Assembly (NCBI GenBank): GCA_964440345.1
Contig: CAYTSA010000003.1
Location: 36,303-100,302, forward strand
Source: CAYTSA01 sp964440345
Lineage (GTDB): Bacteria > Desulfobacterota > Desulfovibrionia > Desulfovibrionales > Desulfovibrionaceae
Reading direction: 5' to 3'
Length of the DNA stretch: 64,000 nt
The notes beneath the pieces were generated by a model. That model was given only the letters and a program-made list of their open reading frames with translations, was not told the DNA's origin and made no database searches. The position numbers were made by a program, and so were the translations under genes. Shown here piece by piece: positions 53,458 to 62,074 of the stretch; position 1 is the first letter of the stretch, and every line of letters starts with the position of its first letter.

Positions 53458-53898
53458 TTGACAGTGCAACTTCCTTTAGCAGATACTTATGGCATGCTAA
53501 CCTTTGAGCAGATTAAATCCATTGAAAACGCCTTGGGGGAGGACAAGGCGGGTCCTGTCATCCAGGCTCTGGAGACCGTGGAGGAGCGCGTTAAAAGCTC
53601 CATGGTCCAGGAACTGGCCACAAAGCAAGACATACATGAACTGCAACGCGATATTGAAGAGCTTCGCCTGGCCTCGCAGAAGGATTTAAAAGAACTTGAA
53701 GCAGGCTTGAAACACGATATTGAAGAGCTTCGCCTGGCCTCGCAGAAGGATTTAAAAGAAGTTGAAGCAGGCTTGAAACACGATAACATGGCCTTGGAAG
53801 TCAAGCTGGTGGAAACAAAGGCAGACCTGCTCCGCTGGATGGCAGGCATGCTCATTGCCCAGGCCGCAGTCATCGCCGCCTTGGTCAAGCTGCTGTAA
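53458..53898 (+). CDS. Coiled-coil, membrane-tailed protein with a tandem repeat
   Basis: A 146-residue protein: a short N-terminal domain, a coiled coil (about 55-115) and a C-terminal hydrophobic tail (LLRWMAGMLIAQAAVIAALV). It resembles DUF1640/CCDC90-like proteins. Residues 65-108 are two tandem units of 22 residues each beginning DIEELRLASQKDL. The TTG start follows AAGGA by 8 bp; an ATG 12 codons later is an alternative. It follows the Memo gene after 42 bp. Confidence 0.7.
   Translation: MTVQLPLADTYGMLTFEQIKSIENALGEDKAGPVIQALETVEERVKSSMVQELATKQDIHELQRDIEELRLASQKDLKELEAGLKHDIEELRLASQKDLKEVEAGLKHDNMALEVKLVETKADLLRWMAGMLIAQAAVIAALVKLL
53650..53781 (+). repeat. Two tandem 66-bp coding repeats
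   Basis: Two in-frame direct repeats, each 66 bp and beginning GATATTGAAGAGCTTCGCC, differ at a single base (CTT against GTT in the Leu/Val codon). Such identity indicates a recent duplication within the coiled coil. Confidence 0.95.
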
Positions 53899-53929
53899 TT
53901 TTTCCTTTCTACTTTCAACCGCTTTCTTC

Positions 53930-54493
53930 ATGCGCTTGAACACCCCCACGCACGCCTTCGAAGTCCTCCACGCTCACGTTCCGCCGGATTCGCAGCTCTA
54001 CCGCATCCTGTTGCCCCACTCCTCCTGTGTGGCGCACAAGGCTGTCCAGGCCGCAGCGCGGCTGGGCCTTTCCCGAGAGCAGAAACAATTCATTGAAGAA
54101 GCCGCACTGCTGCACGACATAGGCGTGTGCCGGGTTCGCCACCCGGCCATTGGCGCGCACGGGGACCTGCCCTACCTGCGCCACGGCGTGGAAGGCAGGG
54201 CCATACTGGAAGCAGAAGGACTCCCCCGCCACGCGCGCGTGGCCGAAAACCACGTGGGCTCTGGCATACTGGCCGCAGAAGTCCGCGCCAACAAGCTGGA
54301 CCTGCCCGAGCGCGACATGATCCCCGAAACCGTGGAGGAAGAGCTGGTGGCTTGGGCTGATTATTTCTTCTCCAAGAATCCTGATTCATTATGGGAAGAA
54401 TTTAGCCTGGATAATATAGAACAGCGCATCACGCGCTACGGCGAAAGGTCTCTGGCGGTTTTTCGCCAGTGGCAGGCGCGGTTCGCCGGTTGA
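53930..54493 (+). CDS. HD-domain phosphohydrolase
   Basis: A 187-residue HDIG-type protein. The metal motif is HSSCVAHKAVQAAARLGL near residue 30, then AALLHDIGVCRVRHP near residue 57, HGVEGRAILEAEGLPRHARV and ENHVGSGI near residue 105, closing with VAWADYFFSKN. This layout resembles the TIGR00295-type HD family. The ATG has no good ribosome site, so the start is uncertain. Substrate unknown. It follows the coiled-coil gene by 31 bp. Confidence 0.8.
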   Translation: MRLNTPTHAFEVLHAHVPPDSQLYRILLPHSSCVAHKAVQAAARLGLSREQKQFIEEAALLHDIGVCRVRHPAIGAHGDLPYLRHGVEGRAILEAEGLPRHARVAENHVGSGILAAEVRANKLDLPERDMIPETVEEELVAWADYFFSKNPDSLWEEFSLDNIEQRITRYGERSLAVFRQWQARFAG

Positions 54494-54509
54494 GCGAGCA
54501 GCGAGTCTT

Positions 54510-54791
54510 CTACCGCGGCGGCGGCGGCAGGTGCATGTGCTTTATGGTCGGCTTATTCAGTTTGCCCGTCACGGGCAGGTTGAACTTTGCCTGATACATG
54601 CGCACGCACTCCCGGGTCTTTGGCCCCCAGGAGCCGTCCACCGGTCCGGGATTGATGCCAGCGTGAAGACAACGCTGCTGCACCTGGCGGACAATTTTTG
54701 GCGGATACAGCCTGTCCGCCACAGCCTGGGGCGCCAATGCAGCCGCCGCGAAAATGAGCGCCAGACAAATCGCCAGAATTCTTTTTCCCAT
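54510..54791 (-). CDS. Small exported peptidoglycan-binding-domain protein
   Basis: A 93-residue protein: a Sec signal (about 1-25, LAPQAVADRL) followed by one peptidoglycan-binding repeat (IVRQVQQRCLHAGINPGPVD, then WGPKTRECVRMYQAKFNL). The ATG has AGGGAGAC upstream. No catalytic domain is attached. It converges with the HD gene. Probably a small cell-wall-associated factor. Confidence 0.75.
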   Translation of the reverse strand: MGKRILAICLALIFAAAALAPQAVADRLYPPKIVRQVQQRCLHAGINPGPVDGSWGPKTRECVRMYQAKFNLPVTGKLNKPTIKHMHLPPPPR

Positions 54792-54975
54792 CGTCTCCCT
54801 CCTTTTTTACCTTTTTCTATACCCCTGCTGCGGACTTACGGTCAAGGAACGGGCTGGAAAAGCTATATGTCGCCAACGAATCTGCCTACCCTGCAAGGCG
54901 TACCAAACGAAACAGCGCCAAGCCGGACAGACTGAAAAAGGCGCCCGGACTCGCATCCAAGCGCCTGAAATATTA

Positions 54976-55052
<77 letters not shown>

Positions 55053-55096
55053 ACAAAGAAGCGGAATTATAGTCGTTTGATGGATGAACTGTCAAG

Positions 55097-55143
55097 CAAT
55101 AATCCAAGGTAATAATCCCAGGTTCGTCAATAATCCCAGGTTC
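55097..55143. repeat. Three short direct repeats
   Basis: CAATAATCCAAGGT, AATAATCCCAGGTTCG and CAATAATCCCAGGTTC follow one another just past the end of the exported protein gene. They are not CRISPR-like, since no spacers separate them. A slippage-prone array is the likely explanation. Confidence 0.7.
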
Positions 55144-56213
55144 TATTGCGTCCCGCACAGAGGAATGACCGCTGTGCGCACGTCAGGGCAGCCGTAGCGG
55201 TCGGTGGGCGTATTTGCAGGGGTATCAGGGCATTGGTCCCACAAATTCGAGACGCCGTCCACGTCGTCATCGGATTCGCTGGGGGAAACATTTTGTGAAA
55301 ACGTGGCGTTAATTTTGTATTGCCTCGGCCGGTAGGCCGCGCATTCGCCTTCAATATCCGGACCGCCAATGGAGAGATAGTAGGTAACTCCTGGCACGAC
55401 GCCGTGTGTAAAGGAAGCTCCTGACACATCGGCCTGGGTCCAGCCGGAAAGATGGGTGTTGCCCTCGGTGTCAAAAGCATTCAGCCAGAAAAGCAAACAC
55501 GATGCGTCGCTTTCCGGCGTGTAGGAAAAATTGATGGACGCAACGCCATGCGCCTCTGGTTTGTACACATAGTAATCCTCGTCTACGCTCGTACTCAGAA
55601 GTCCATTCATCTCACGGCCATTGGAAAGCTCGTCAGCTTCGCCTGTGCTGTTGTTCGGCTCGCTCTCTGTCTGCGAGCCGCCGGTAATATCATCCAGTGG
55701 TATAAAAGACGGCACGAGCTGATATGGGTCGTTGGTAAGCACAGCGTCATATGCATTCAATGTGCAGTCACCCGGCAAAACATAAACGTAATGAGTGCCG
55801 TTGTTTTCTATACCTACACCCAGTTCAAAACTAGCGTCCGTATCTTCCACCAAAAACTGCTGTCTCACGGTTCCCAATAAACCTGGAGAATCTGGATCTT
55901 CTTCGTACAATATTACTTGATACATCGTATCGCACACATCTTCATCAAATTCATCTGTTGGGTTCGGGTCAACAATATAGTCACCTGGGTCAGTGTTTAT
56001 GAAGTGCAAGGTCAGTCCGCCAACAGCAGCATTAAAATAAAATATATCAACATCATCTTTCGTAGAAATAAGCGCGTTCATGGTTGTACCGCTGGTGAGC
56101 TTGTTTGCTGTAGCTGTGCTGTTGTTTTCCTCAAACTCAAAATCAGCAGACCAACCAACGCCATTGCAACAGAGCAACACCATCACCACTACGAACATAT
56201 GAACGCGCATCAT
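55143..56213 (-). CDS. Exported protein with PPC-like and thrombospondin-type repeats
   Basis: A 356-residue protein with a Sec signal (MFVVVMVLLCCNGVGWSA). Two motifs of the bacterial pre-peptidase C-terminal (PPC) kind are seen (FEENNSTATANKL near residue 28 and ESEPNNSTGEADEL near residue 180). At the C-terminus DDDVDGVSNLWDQCPDTPAN resembles a thrombospondin type-3 calcium-binding repeat. It is likely cell-surface or secreted and Ca2+-binding. It follows the Ig-like lipoprotein by 9 bp on the same strand, so the two are probably made together. Confidence 0.75.
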   Translation of the reverse strand: MMRVHMFVVVMVLLCCNGVGWSADFEFEENNSTATANKLTSGTTMNALISTKDDVDIFYFNAAVGGLTLHFINTDPGDYIVDPNPTDEFDEDVCDTMYQVILYEEDPDSPGLLGTVRQQFLVEDTDASFELGVGIENNGTHYVYVLPGDCTLNAYDAVLTNDPYQLVPSFIPLDDITGGSQTESEPNNSTGEADELSNGREMNGLLSTSVDEDYYVYKPEAHGVASINFSYTPESDASCLLFWLNAFDTEGNTHLSGWTQADVSGASFTHGVVPGVTYYLSIGGPDIEGECAAYRPRQYKINATFSQNVSPSESDDDVDGVSNLWDQCPDTPANTPTDRYGCPDVRTAVIPLCGTQ

Positions 56214-56222
56214 CTCTTCACC

Positions 56223-58139
56223 TTACAAGATATCTACATACACGCTGTCTGTCAGCGTGACGCCAAGACCAGTTGTCAGCGTGGCGGTTATCTTCACTGT
56301 GCCGGTCTGGTTGCCGGCGATAACCGATATCTGCACCTGGCCAAGATCATTGGTTGTGCCAGTCACAGGCGCCACAGTGGCGAGATTGCCGTCCTCGCTG
56401 GAGAATGTGATGGTCTCGCCCTGCACGCCGTTGGCCTGGCCGTCATAGACCGTGGCAATTACCACCAGGCTGGATGTGCCGTCAGCAGGCAGCGAATCAA
56501 CTTCGGAGTCCTGGAAAGACAAGTCCAGTGACTGCGCGTCACCCGGTGTAATCGGAACCACCAGACTGTCCGTCACCGTGCCGGCGGCGGCTGTCACCTG
56601 GGCCTGGCCTGCGGTTGTGCCGGCTATCAGGCTGGTCCGGGCCACGCCCGTGGCGTCCGTATCCACTGCTGCAGACGAAAGCGAGCCGAGACTGGAGCTG
56701 AACGCCACAGACACGCCCTGCATGGCCGCGCCAGAGTTGTCCAGCACTGTGGCCTGCAGCGCGGTTGAGCTGGCCCCGTCCGCGGTAATGGAGACCGGCG
56801 CGCCCGCGCCCAGCGCCAGCGATATGGACGACGGCTCGCTGGCCGTCTGGCTGACTATCAGCACCCGGTCCGTCGTTGTCACGCCGTTGGAGGTCCGGGC
56901 TTCTATGCGGTCTGTGCCCACGCTGGCGCCCGCCACATACGTTGCCTGGGCCTGGCCGGAGGCGTCCGTGGCCGCCGCCACGCTTGTTGTTGAGGCGCCG
57001 GAGCCGTTCTGCGTGACCACAAACGTCACTGCTTCCCCGGGCACGGGGTTGCCGTTGGCGTCCACCACTTTGGCCTGCAGCAGGGACGAGCCCAGCACGC
57101 TCACCGTATTCGGCGACAGATTGAAGGAGTCAAAGGCGGCCGGGACCCCGGCAGTGAAATCAACCGTCACAGAGTTGGTCACCCCGCCGGCCGAGGCCGT
57201 GACCCGCACCGCGCCGGCCGTGGTGGAGGAAATAAGGCTGAACCCGGCCGAGCCGGCAACGTCCGTTTGCACTATCTCGCTGGTCAGGGTCCCGTCCGTG
57301 GCCGTCAACGTTACTGGCGTCCCGGCAATGGGCGTTCCCGAGGGGTCGTTCACCTGCACGCTGAGGGCCAAAGAAGAAAAACCGTCCGCCACAATGGAAG
57401 CGCCCGCCGCCGTCAGCAAGACTGAGCCCACTAAGTTGCCCGCCGCCTCCACTGGCACAGACAACGGGCCTGCTTCCAGGCCGCTGTCCGTGACCAGCCG
57501 AAAAACGTCCACCCCGGCGCGGGAGCCCGCGGTGTAGGTAAAATAGACCCAGCCCGAAGCGTCCGAAACTTGCATTTGTGATGAAAACGCCGCCCCGCTG
57601 CCGTTGCTGGCCAGATTCAGCGTGACGGACTCGCCGCTCACCGGGCCGCCTTGCTCGTTCAAGATGCGGGCGCTGATGATGATGTCGCCGCCAGCTTGGG
57701 CCGGCGAAGGCGAAGCGGAAAGGCCGGACACCTGGGCAGGGTTGCCCTGGGCCGGCAGAAATTCCACAAACATGACCTGGTTTACGTCTTCGTAGCTGGC
57801 TGTCACAGAAGCTGTGCCCGACTCGGTTGGCGCAATGAGCGTAACCGCGGCAACGCCGGACGTATCCGTGTAGCCAAAGCTTGAACTCAATGATCCCAAG
57901 GAGGTGGAAAACTCTATGCGCAACCCTGAAATGGTCGAATTGCCCGAAGCGCTGACGTCGGCCTGGATGGTGCGCGTGGACACGCCGTCGGCGTAGACAA
58001 TGGCGTTGTCAATGGACAGGTCAATGCGGGCCACTCCCCCGCTGTCGTCTCCGCCGCCGTCGCCGCCGCCGCTGCCCATGCAGGCGGCCAGAGCCAGACA
58101 CACAAACCCGGACAGAATAATCGAAATCAGTGAACGCAC
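56223..58139 (-). CDS. Surface lipoprotein with tandem bacterial Ig-like domains
   Basis: A 638-residue protein with a lipoprotein signal (LALAACMGSGGG, lipobox near residue 19), a Gly-rich linker and about six repeats of the Big_1 (invasin/intimin) Ig-like kind, each with a motif such as DGVSTRTIQADV and GSLSS, and VTASYEDV-like ends. The repeats are near residues 35-130, 140-235, 240-330, 335-430, 435-535 and 540-638. It has no beta-barrel translocator, so it is anchored by lipid rather than autotransported. Adhesion or surface-layer display is inferred. Confidence 0.85.
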   Translation of the reverse strand: MRSLISIILSGFVCLALAACMGSGGGDGGGDDSGGVARIDLSIDNAIVYADGVSTRTIQADVSASGNSTISGLRIEFSTSLGSLSSSFGYTDTSGVAAVTLIAPTESGTASVTASYEDVNQVMFVEFLPAQGNPAQVSGLSASPSPAQAGGDIIISARILNEQGGPVSGESVTLNLASNGSGAAFSSQMQVSDASGWVYFTYTAGSRAGVDVFRLVTDSGLEAGPLSVPVEAAGNLVGSVLLTAAGASIVADGFSSLALSVQVNDPSGTPIAGTPVTLTATDGTLTSEIVQTDVAGSAGFSLISSTTAGAVRVTASAGGVTNSVTVDFTAGVPAAFDSFNLSPNTVSVLGSSLLQAKVVDANGNPVPGEAVTFVVTQNGSGASTTSVAAATDASGQAQATYVAGASVGTDRIEARTSNGVTTTDRVLIVSQTASEPSSISLALGAGAPVSITADGASSTALQATVLDNSGAAMQGVSVAFSSSLGSLSSAAVDTDATGVARTSLIAGTTAGQAQVTAAAGTVTDSLVVPITPGDAQSLDLSFQDSEVDSLPADGTSSLVVIATVYDGQANGVQGETITFSSEDGNLATVAPVTGTTNDLGQVQISVIAGNQTGTVKITATLTTGLGVTLTDSVYVDIL

Positions 58140-58202
58140 GGAACTCCCCCTTGTATAAACGGCCCTGAAATAGTTCGAGACAGGGCGTCTTGCATATATA
58201 TT

Positions 58203-58278
58203 GTTGAACAGTCCATTTTCGCAGGCTGTTCAAAAAACACGCAGGCAACTCAGTCATCGTGGATTTTTCAACAGCCTG
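58203..58278 (-). repeat. Family-A interspersed repeat, short copy 4
   Basis: A 76-bp copy in the same orientation as the copy in the hydrogenase operon, with GCAGGCTGTTCAAAAAACAC and ATCGTGGATTTTTCAACAGC. The middle of the full-length element is deleted. Lies in the divergent region before obgE; nothing else is evident in the remaining 200 bp. Confidence 0.75.
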
Positions 58279-58430
58279 TTATATATTGTTGATTACACGG
58301 TGTATAGCATAGCGGCCGGACCGGCGCAACAGAAACAAGACCAAGCTGTGCGCCCGCGGGCCAGTTTTCTCTTTGCCTTTCCAGCCCCGCGTCCGTATAT
58401 TCCCTGCGCACATCATAAGGAGCACAATGC

Positions 58431-59693
58431 ATGCGATTCATCGACGAAGCAGACATCACCGTACGGTCCGGCAAGGGCGGCCGCGGCTGCGTGTCATTCC
58501 GCAGAGAAAAATTCATACCCAAAGGCGGTCCGGACGGAGGCAATGGCGGCAAAGGCGGAGACGTCATCTTCCGCGCCTCCCACCAGCTGCTCACCCTCTA
58601 CGACTTTCGCCTGAAACGGGTCTACGAAGCTGAAAACGGCCAGCCCGGCATGGGCAAGCAGCGATACGGCCGCAACGGCGAGGACCTGGTGGTGGAAGTG
58701 CCTGTGGGCACGCTCATTTACGCCTGGCCCCGCGAAGAGGAAGAAGCCCCGGAGGAACAGCAGCCCCACAGCGGGGATGCATGGGACCCGGGCTCGCCGC
58801 CCAAGCCCAAAGGCTGGCGGCTGGACGAGGCCCAGGACATTGAAGAGGCCCTGGCCGCGCTAGACGCGGAAAAAGCAGACGCAGAGAATGCAGACGCAGA
58901 GAATGCAGACGCAGATGACGGCGAGGACTCCTCGCCGCACGCCGACCCGCAGGTGGAGACCGAGGGCAGCGGCGACGTAGAAGACGAGGAGCTGACCCTG
59001 CTGGCCGACCTGAACCAGGACGGCAAGGAATGCGTCGTAGCCCATGGCGGTCGCGGAGGCAAAGGCAACGAGCACTTCAAGTCCTCCACCATGCGCGCGC
59101 CCCGCTTTGCCCAACCCGGCGAACCGGCCGAGGAGTTGCGGATTAAACTGGTGCTTAAGGTCATTGCCGACGCCGGCCTGCTGGGCCTGCCCAACGCCGG
59201 CAAGTCCACGTTCATCTCCCGCATCTCTGCGGCCAAGCCCAAGATAGCCGCCTACCCCTTCACCACCATAACGCCCAACCTGGGCGTGGTCATGCACGAA
59301 GACGACCCCGCCCGGCGGCTCATCGTGGCCGACATCCCCGGCCTTATCGAAGGAGCCCACGAAGGCCACGGCCTGGGCCACCGCTTTCTGCGCCACGTGG
59401 AACGCACCCGGTTCCTCGTCCACCTGCTCAGCTGCGAAGACCTGGACCCGGCCGATCCCTGGGCCGGATTCGACCTGCTCAACTACGAACTGGCCCAGTA
59501 CGACCCAGAACTGGCGCTCAAACCGCAGCTGGAAGTGGTAAACAAAATAGACTTGGCCGCCCCCGAAACCCTGGCCGCGCTGCAAACCCGCGCCCAGAAA
59601 GAAGGCCGGGAAATATTCTGGATGTCCGCCCTGAACGGCGACGGCGTGGAAGACGTGCTGGACGCCATGTGGCTGCGCCTACAGCAGGGGTAA
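58431..59693 (+). CDS. obgE: GTPase Obg (ObgE/CgtA) with acidic insertion
   Basis: A 420-residue ribosome-associated GTPase. The glycine-rich Obg domain begins MRFIDEADITVRSGKGGRGC. After VPVGTLIYAWPRE near residue 100 an acidic insertion of about 85 residues interrupts the domain, which then resumes at DEELTLLADLNQDGKECVVA and GGRGGKGNEHF. The G domain has GLPNAGKSTFIS (G1), the DIPG motif (G3) and NKID (G4). The insertion includes tandem AENAD units. The C-terminal OCT domain is missing. The insertion is in frame and surrounded by intact sequence, so it is genuine in the DNA. Confidence 0.93.
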   Translation: MRFIDEADITVRSGKGGRGCVSFRREKFIPKGGPDGGNGGKGGDVIFRASHQLLTLYDFRLKRVYEAENGQPGMGKQRYGRNGEDLVVEVPVGTLIYAWPREEEEAPEEQQPHSGDAWDPGSPPKPKGWRLDEAQDIEEALAALDAEKADAENADAENADADDGEDSSPHADPQVETEGSGDVEDEELTLLADLNQDGKECVVAHGGRGGKGNEHFKSSTMRAPRFAQPGEPAEELRIKLVLKVIADAGLLGLPNAGKSTFISRISAAKPKIAAYPFTTITPNLGVVMHEDDPARRLIVADIPGLIEGAHEGHGLGHRFLRHVERTRFLVHLLSCEDLDPADPWAGFDLLNYELAQYDPELALKPQLEVVNKIDLAAPETLAALQTRAQKEGREIFWMSALNGDGVEDVLDAMWLRLQQG

Positions 59694-59714
59694 AAAGCGA
59701 AAAGATGCATCGCT

Positions 59715-59747
59715 GGGGGAAAACCTTTGTGACCAAAGGTTTCCCCC
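59715..59747 (+). terminator. Rho-independent terminator-like hairpin
   Basis: GGGGGAAAACCTTTG and CAAAGGTTTCCCCC form a near-perfect stem of 14 bp with one bulged A and a 3-nt loop. No long T-run follows directly, but CTTTCC and TCTTTTC lie a short way downstream. It ends the obgE transcript; the rest of the 310-bp gap to the next gene holds a degenerate CGCAGATA-type run and a T-run but no gene. Confidence 0.7.
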
Positions 59748-60003
59748 AGACCCCCTTTCCAAAATCTTTTCAAATGGGGTGGCAGGGTCGCCTCACCTTC
59801 ATCTGCGCGTATCTGTGTTCCGTTGTCTGCGCTATCTGCGGTTCATTGTTTCATTCCCTGCGCCCACCACAGTTGAACAGTTGTTGCACAAAATGCATTC
59901 TCCAGCATTATCTTCAATTTTCTCTTCATCTTTCTCTTGACGCACCCTTTTTTTTATGAAAAAACAACAGCAACTGTCCATCAACAATAATCACCGGAGT
60001 CTT

Positions 60004-60966
60004 ATGTCTCACCAGCTAAGCCTGCGCGAAATAGGCCGGCGCTTAAACATCCCGCCTTCCAGCGTCGCCTATTACAAAGATCGCTTCCAGCAGTACATCC
60101 CATCTACTGTCGGCGGCGGCCGGCGGGTGAAATACCCCCTGCAGGCTGTGCAAACTTTTAAAGAAATCCGCGAAATGTTCAACAACAATTGTTCGGCGGA
60201 AGAAATTGAGGAATACTTAGAACACAAGTATATCAATGACAAAAAAAGCGAGGATGTGCGTATGAATGTCCAACTGAACAACAAAGAATTCACAGCTCAG
60301 GCCCACGCCGGCTGCGTTGCTGACGACATCTCTGGCGTGTTGCGAAAAATGACCGACGTCATTGAAAACCAGGCACTGTTCCGGGCGCAGATTGATTCTC
60401 TGCGTAGCGAAGTCGCCTCGCTGCAACACGACAGAGAACAGCTGGAGGAGCGCTACAAACTGCGTATTGCCTCTTTGGAAAGCGAAATCGAAGACTTACG
60501 CCAAGAGCGGACAGAGATGCTCAAGTTCTTTATGGACCACGTGGACGCCAGCCAGGGGGCCGGAAAAAACGGGGGCGAGGGCGAGCCTGCGCCTGGCGAG
60601 CTTTTCCTGACCCGACCGCTGGTCATCCGCAACGAGAAGCAAGAATATCTCGGCGTATCGTCAAAGAACCGGGCTTTCACTTTGCAGGAGTTCATTCGCA
60701 TCATGAAGCGCAACAACCGCCACGGCAAAAGCGTCTCCACCCGGTGGAAGCAGTCTGAGGCAGGCTGGGTGTTGCACATCGCCACCAGCCAGGACCAGGG
60801 CGGCGAAAATGAGGCCCACGAGCACATTCTGGAGCTGCAGTCCACTGTAACGCCCAATGGCAACAACGTGGTGCAGCTGACCCGCATGACCATAGACGGC
60901 AACCAGGCGCCGGAACCGTTTTTGCTGATGCTGTTCCGAAAAATCAAAGAAGATTTCGAGGCATAA
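60004..60966 (+). CDS. MerR-like regulator with coiled coil
   Basis: A 320-residue protein. Residues 1-60 form a MerR-like helix-turn-helix (LSLREIGRRLNIPPSSVAYY) with the wing GGRRVKYPLQAVQTF. Residues 110-180 are a coiled coil with heptads, and the C-terminal 100 residues form an unrecognised beta-rich domain. The ATG was chosen because CGGAG lies 5 bp upstream; a more distal ATG follows a T-run. It may regulate itself or the neighbours; the effector is not known. Confidence 0.7.
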   Translation: MSHQLSLREIGRRLNIPPSSVAYYKDRFQQYIPSTVGGGRRVKYPLQAVQTFKEIREMFNNNCSAEEIEEYLEHKYINDKKSEDVRMNVQLNNKEFTAQAHAGCVADDISGVLRKMTDVIENQALFRAQIDSLRSEVASLQHDREQLEERYKLRIASLESEIEDLRQERTEMLKFFMDHVDASQGAGKNGGEGEPAPGELFLTRPLVIRNEKQEYLGVSSKNRAFTLQEFIRIMKRNNRHGKSVSTRWKQSEAGWVLHIATSQDQGGENEAHEHILELQSTVTPNGNNVVQLTRMTIDGNQAPEPFLLMLFRKIKEDFEA

Positions 60967-61201
60967 CGAGTTGGGAACATTTTTCTGTTTTTATTCTAGA
61001 TAATGTCTTGATCAATTGCGTGTTCTAGGCTATGGGATAGTCAAGAACTTAGGCTGAGAGCGTTGCTGCGGTTGTTTATTTCTGCTGTTAAGTTCTGCGC
61101 TGCCTGGGGCGGGTTTACGAGGCGCTAAGCCGGTAAAATCCTATTCTGCGAACGATGGCATGACAACAACGACAAGGGCCGCCATGAACAAGGGGAAATC
61201 C

Positions 61202-61627
61202 ATGCCGCAGGTGGCTGCGCGCATCACGCCGCATCACGAACAATGGCTGAAGGAATTTTTCAAGACCAAGAGCGCAGGGGCGGAATTCATCCTGCCCTGG
61301 GCTGTGGACACCTTTTTCCGGTCCCTTAACTCCATCAAAGCCATTTTCTCCGCCGCTGAACTCAAAACTATTGTCGAAGCGCACAAAGACATCCGCCTGC
61401 TGCCGGACCAGTCCCGCCTGGCCTATCTCCAGCTGCGCATTCAGGACGCTTGCGACCTGGACCTGCTGCACACCAAGCACGGCGCCAGTAAGGGCAACCT
61501 GGAAGCCAAGCTGAAACGTTTGGACGACACCCAGGCTACTGCGCTCATGATCTGGGCTACAGCCTACTGGGTCAGCCGAGAAAACCAGCGCAGCTCGTTG
61601 GACGAGTACATAAACCACAGCGCCTGA
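61202..61627 (+). CDS. Small protein of unknown function
   Basis: A 141-residue protein that I do not recognise; it starts MPQVAARITPHHEQWLKEFF and is predicted mainly helical, with a hydrophobic segment (TALMIWATAYWV) near the C-terminus. An AAGGGG lies 6 bp upstream of this ATG; ATGs 6 and 14 codons upstream are also possible. It follows the MerR-like gene by 235 bp. No function is assigned. Confidence 0.5.
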   Translation: MPQVAARITPHHEQWLKEFFKTKSAGAEFILPWAVDTFFRSLNSIKAIFSAAELKTIVEAHKDIRLLPDQSRLAYLQLRIQDACDLDLLHTKHGASKGNLEAKLKRLDDTQATALMIWATAYWVSRENQRSSLDEYINHSA

Positions 61628-61677
61628 GCCTGACCGCAATCCGTTGTTACCCCGGCTATTCTGTTGTGGGCATTTTT

Positions 61678-61737
61678 CTGCTGCCCGTTTTTCTGTTGCC
61701 TGTTTTCCTGTTGCCTGTTTTCCTGTTGCCCGTTCTT
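61678..61737. repeat. Four tandem 15-bp repeats
   Basis: Four units of CTGTTGCCTGTTTTC with small variations lie in the 447-bp non-coding gap before the aldehyde oxidoreductase. The units directly abut one another, so they are not a CRISPR array. Slippage-prone minisatellite is the simplest reading. Confidence 0.8.
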
Positions 61738-61749
61738 GACCTCCACCTT

Positions 61750-61868
61750 CAGAGCATTTTACCATTGAAAATGTTTTGATGCTCGTATTGCTTGGAGCAA
61801 AACATTGGTATCCATGTGTATGCTCTCAAAAATATGCATCTTACTGAAACAATTGTAAATTGTTTCAG
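61750..61868 (+). repeat. Family-B interspersed repeat, copy 2
   Basis: GAGCATTTTACCATTGAAAA, GATGCTC and CTGAAACAATTG occur in the same order as in the copy between nifI2 and nifD. A further AATGTTTTGATGCTC/GAGCAAAACATT inverted repeat (61770-61806) lies inside an extra segment of about 60 bp not found in copy 1. Confidence 0.5.
61844..61868. promoter_or_regulatory. 25-bp palindrome upstream of the aldehyde oxidoreductase gene
   Basis: CTGAAACAATT, a 3-nt spacer GTA, then AATTGTTTCAG is a perfect 11-bp inverted repeat. It could be the operator of a dimeric regulator, placed 206 bp before the AOR start. It also belongs to the family-B repeat, so an accidental palindrome at a repeat end is possible. 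Confidence 0.45.
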
Positions 61869-62074
61869 GAGCGGGTGTTGCCTCAACACGAAAATGAGCT
61901 ACTGAACGAGGCCCCGCGCCTTGCACTCAACCCGCCTGTGCGGGAAGTACATTCCTGCAGGCCTTGCTGGCGGGCCATGCTCACGAATGGCCGTTTTTTG
62001 ATGCGGTGCATCACTACTATCTTTTCCGGCAACTCTTTCATAAACACCAAGCCTCTTAGAGCAAGGAGCATGGC

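Noticed and set aside
55097..55143. Possible attachment site beside tRNA-Arg
   Set aside because: The direct repeats do not match the tRNA 3' end, and no integrase gene is near.
56452..57537. Forward frame opposite the Ig-like lipoprotein
   Set aside because: Thr/Val/Ala-rich shadow of a repeat-rich gene.
61678..61737. Possible CRISPR array
   Set aside because: The 15-bp units are adjacent with no spacers, and no cas gene is present.
61844..61868. FNR, Fur or ModE box
   Set aside because: The sequence of the palindrome does not match the TTGAT-N4-ATCAA, Fur or ModE patterns.
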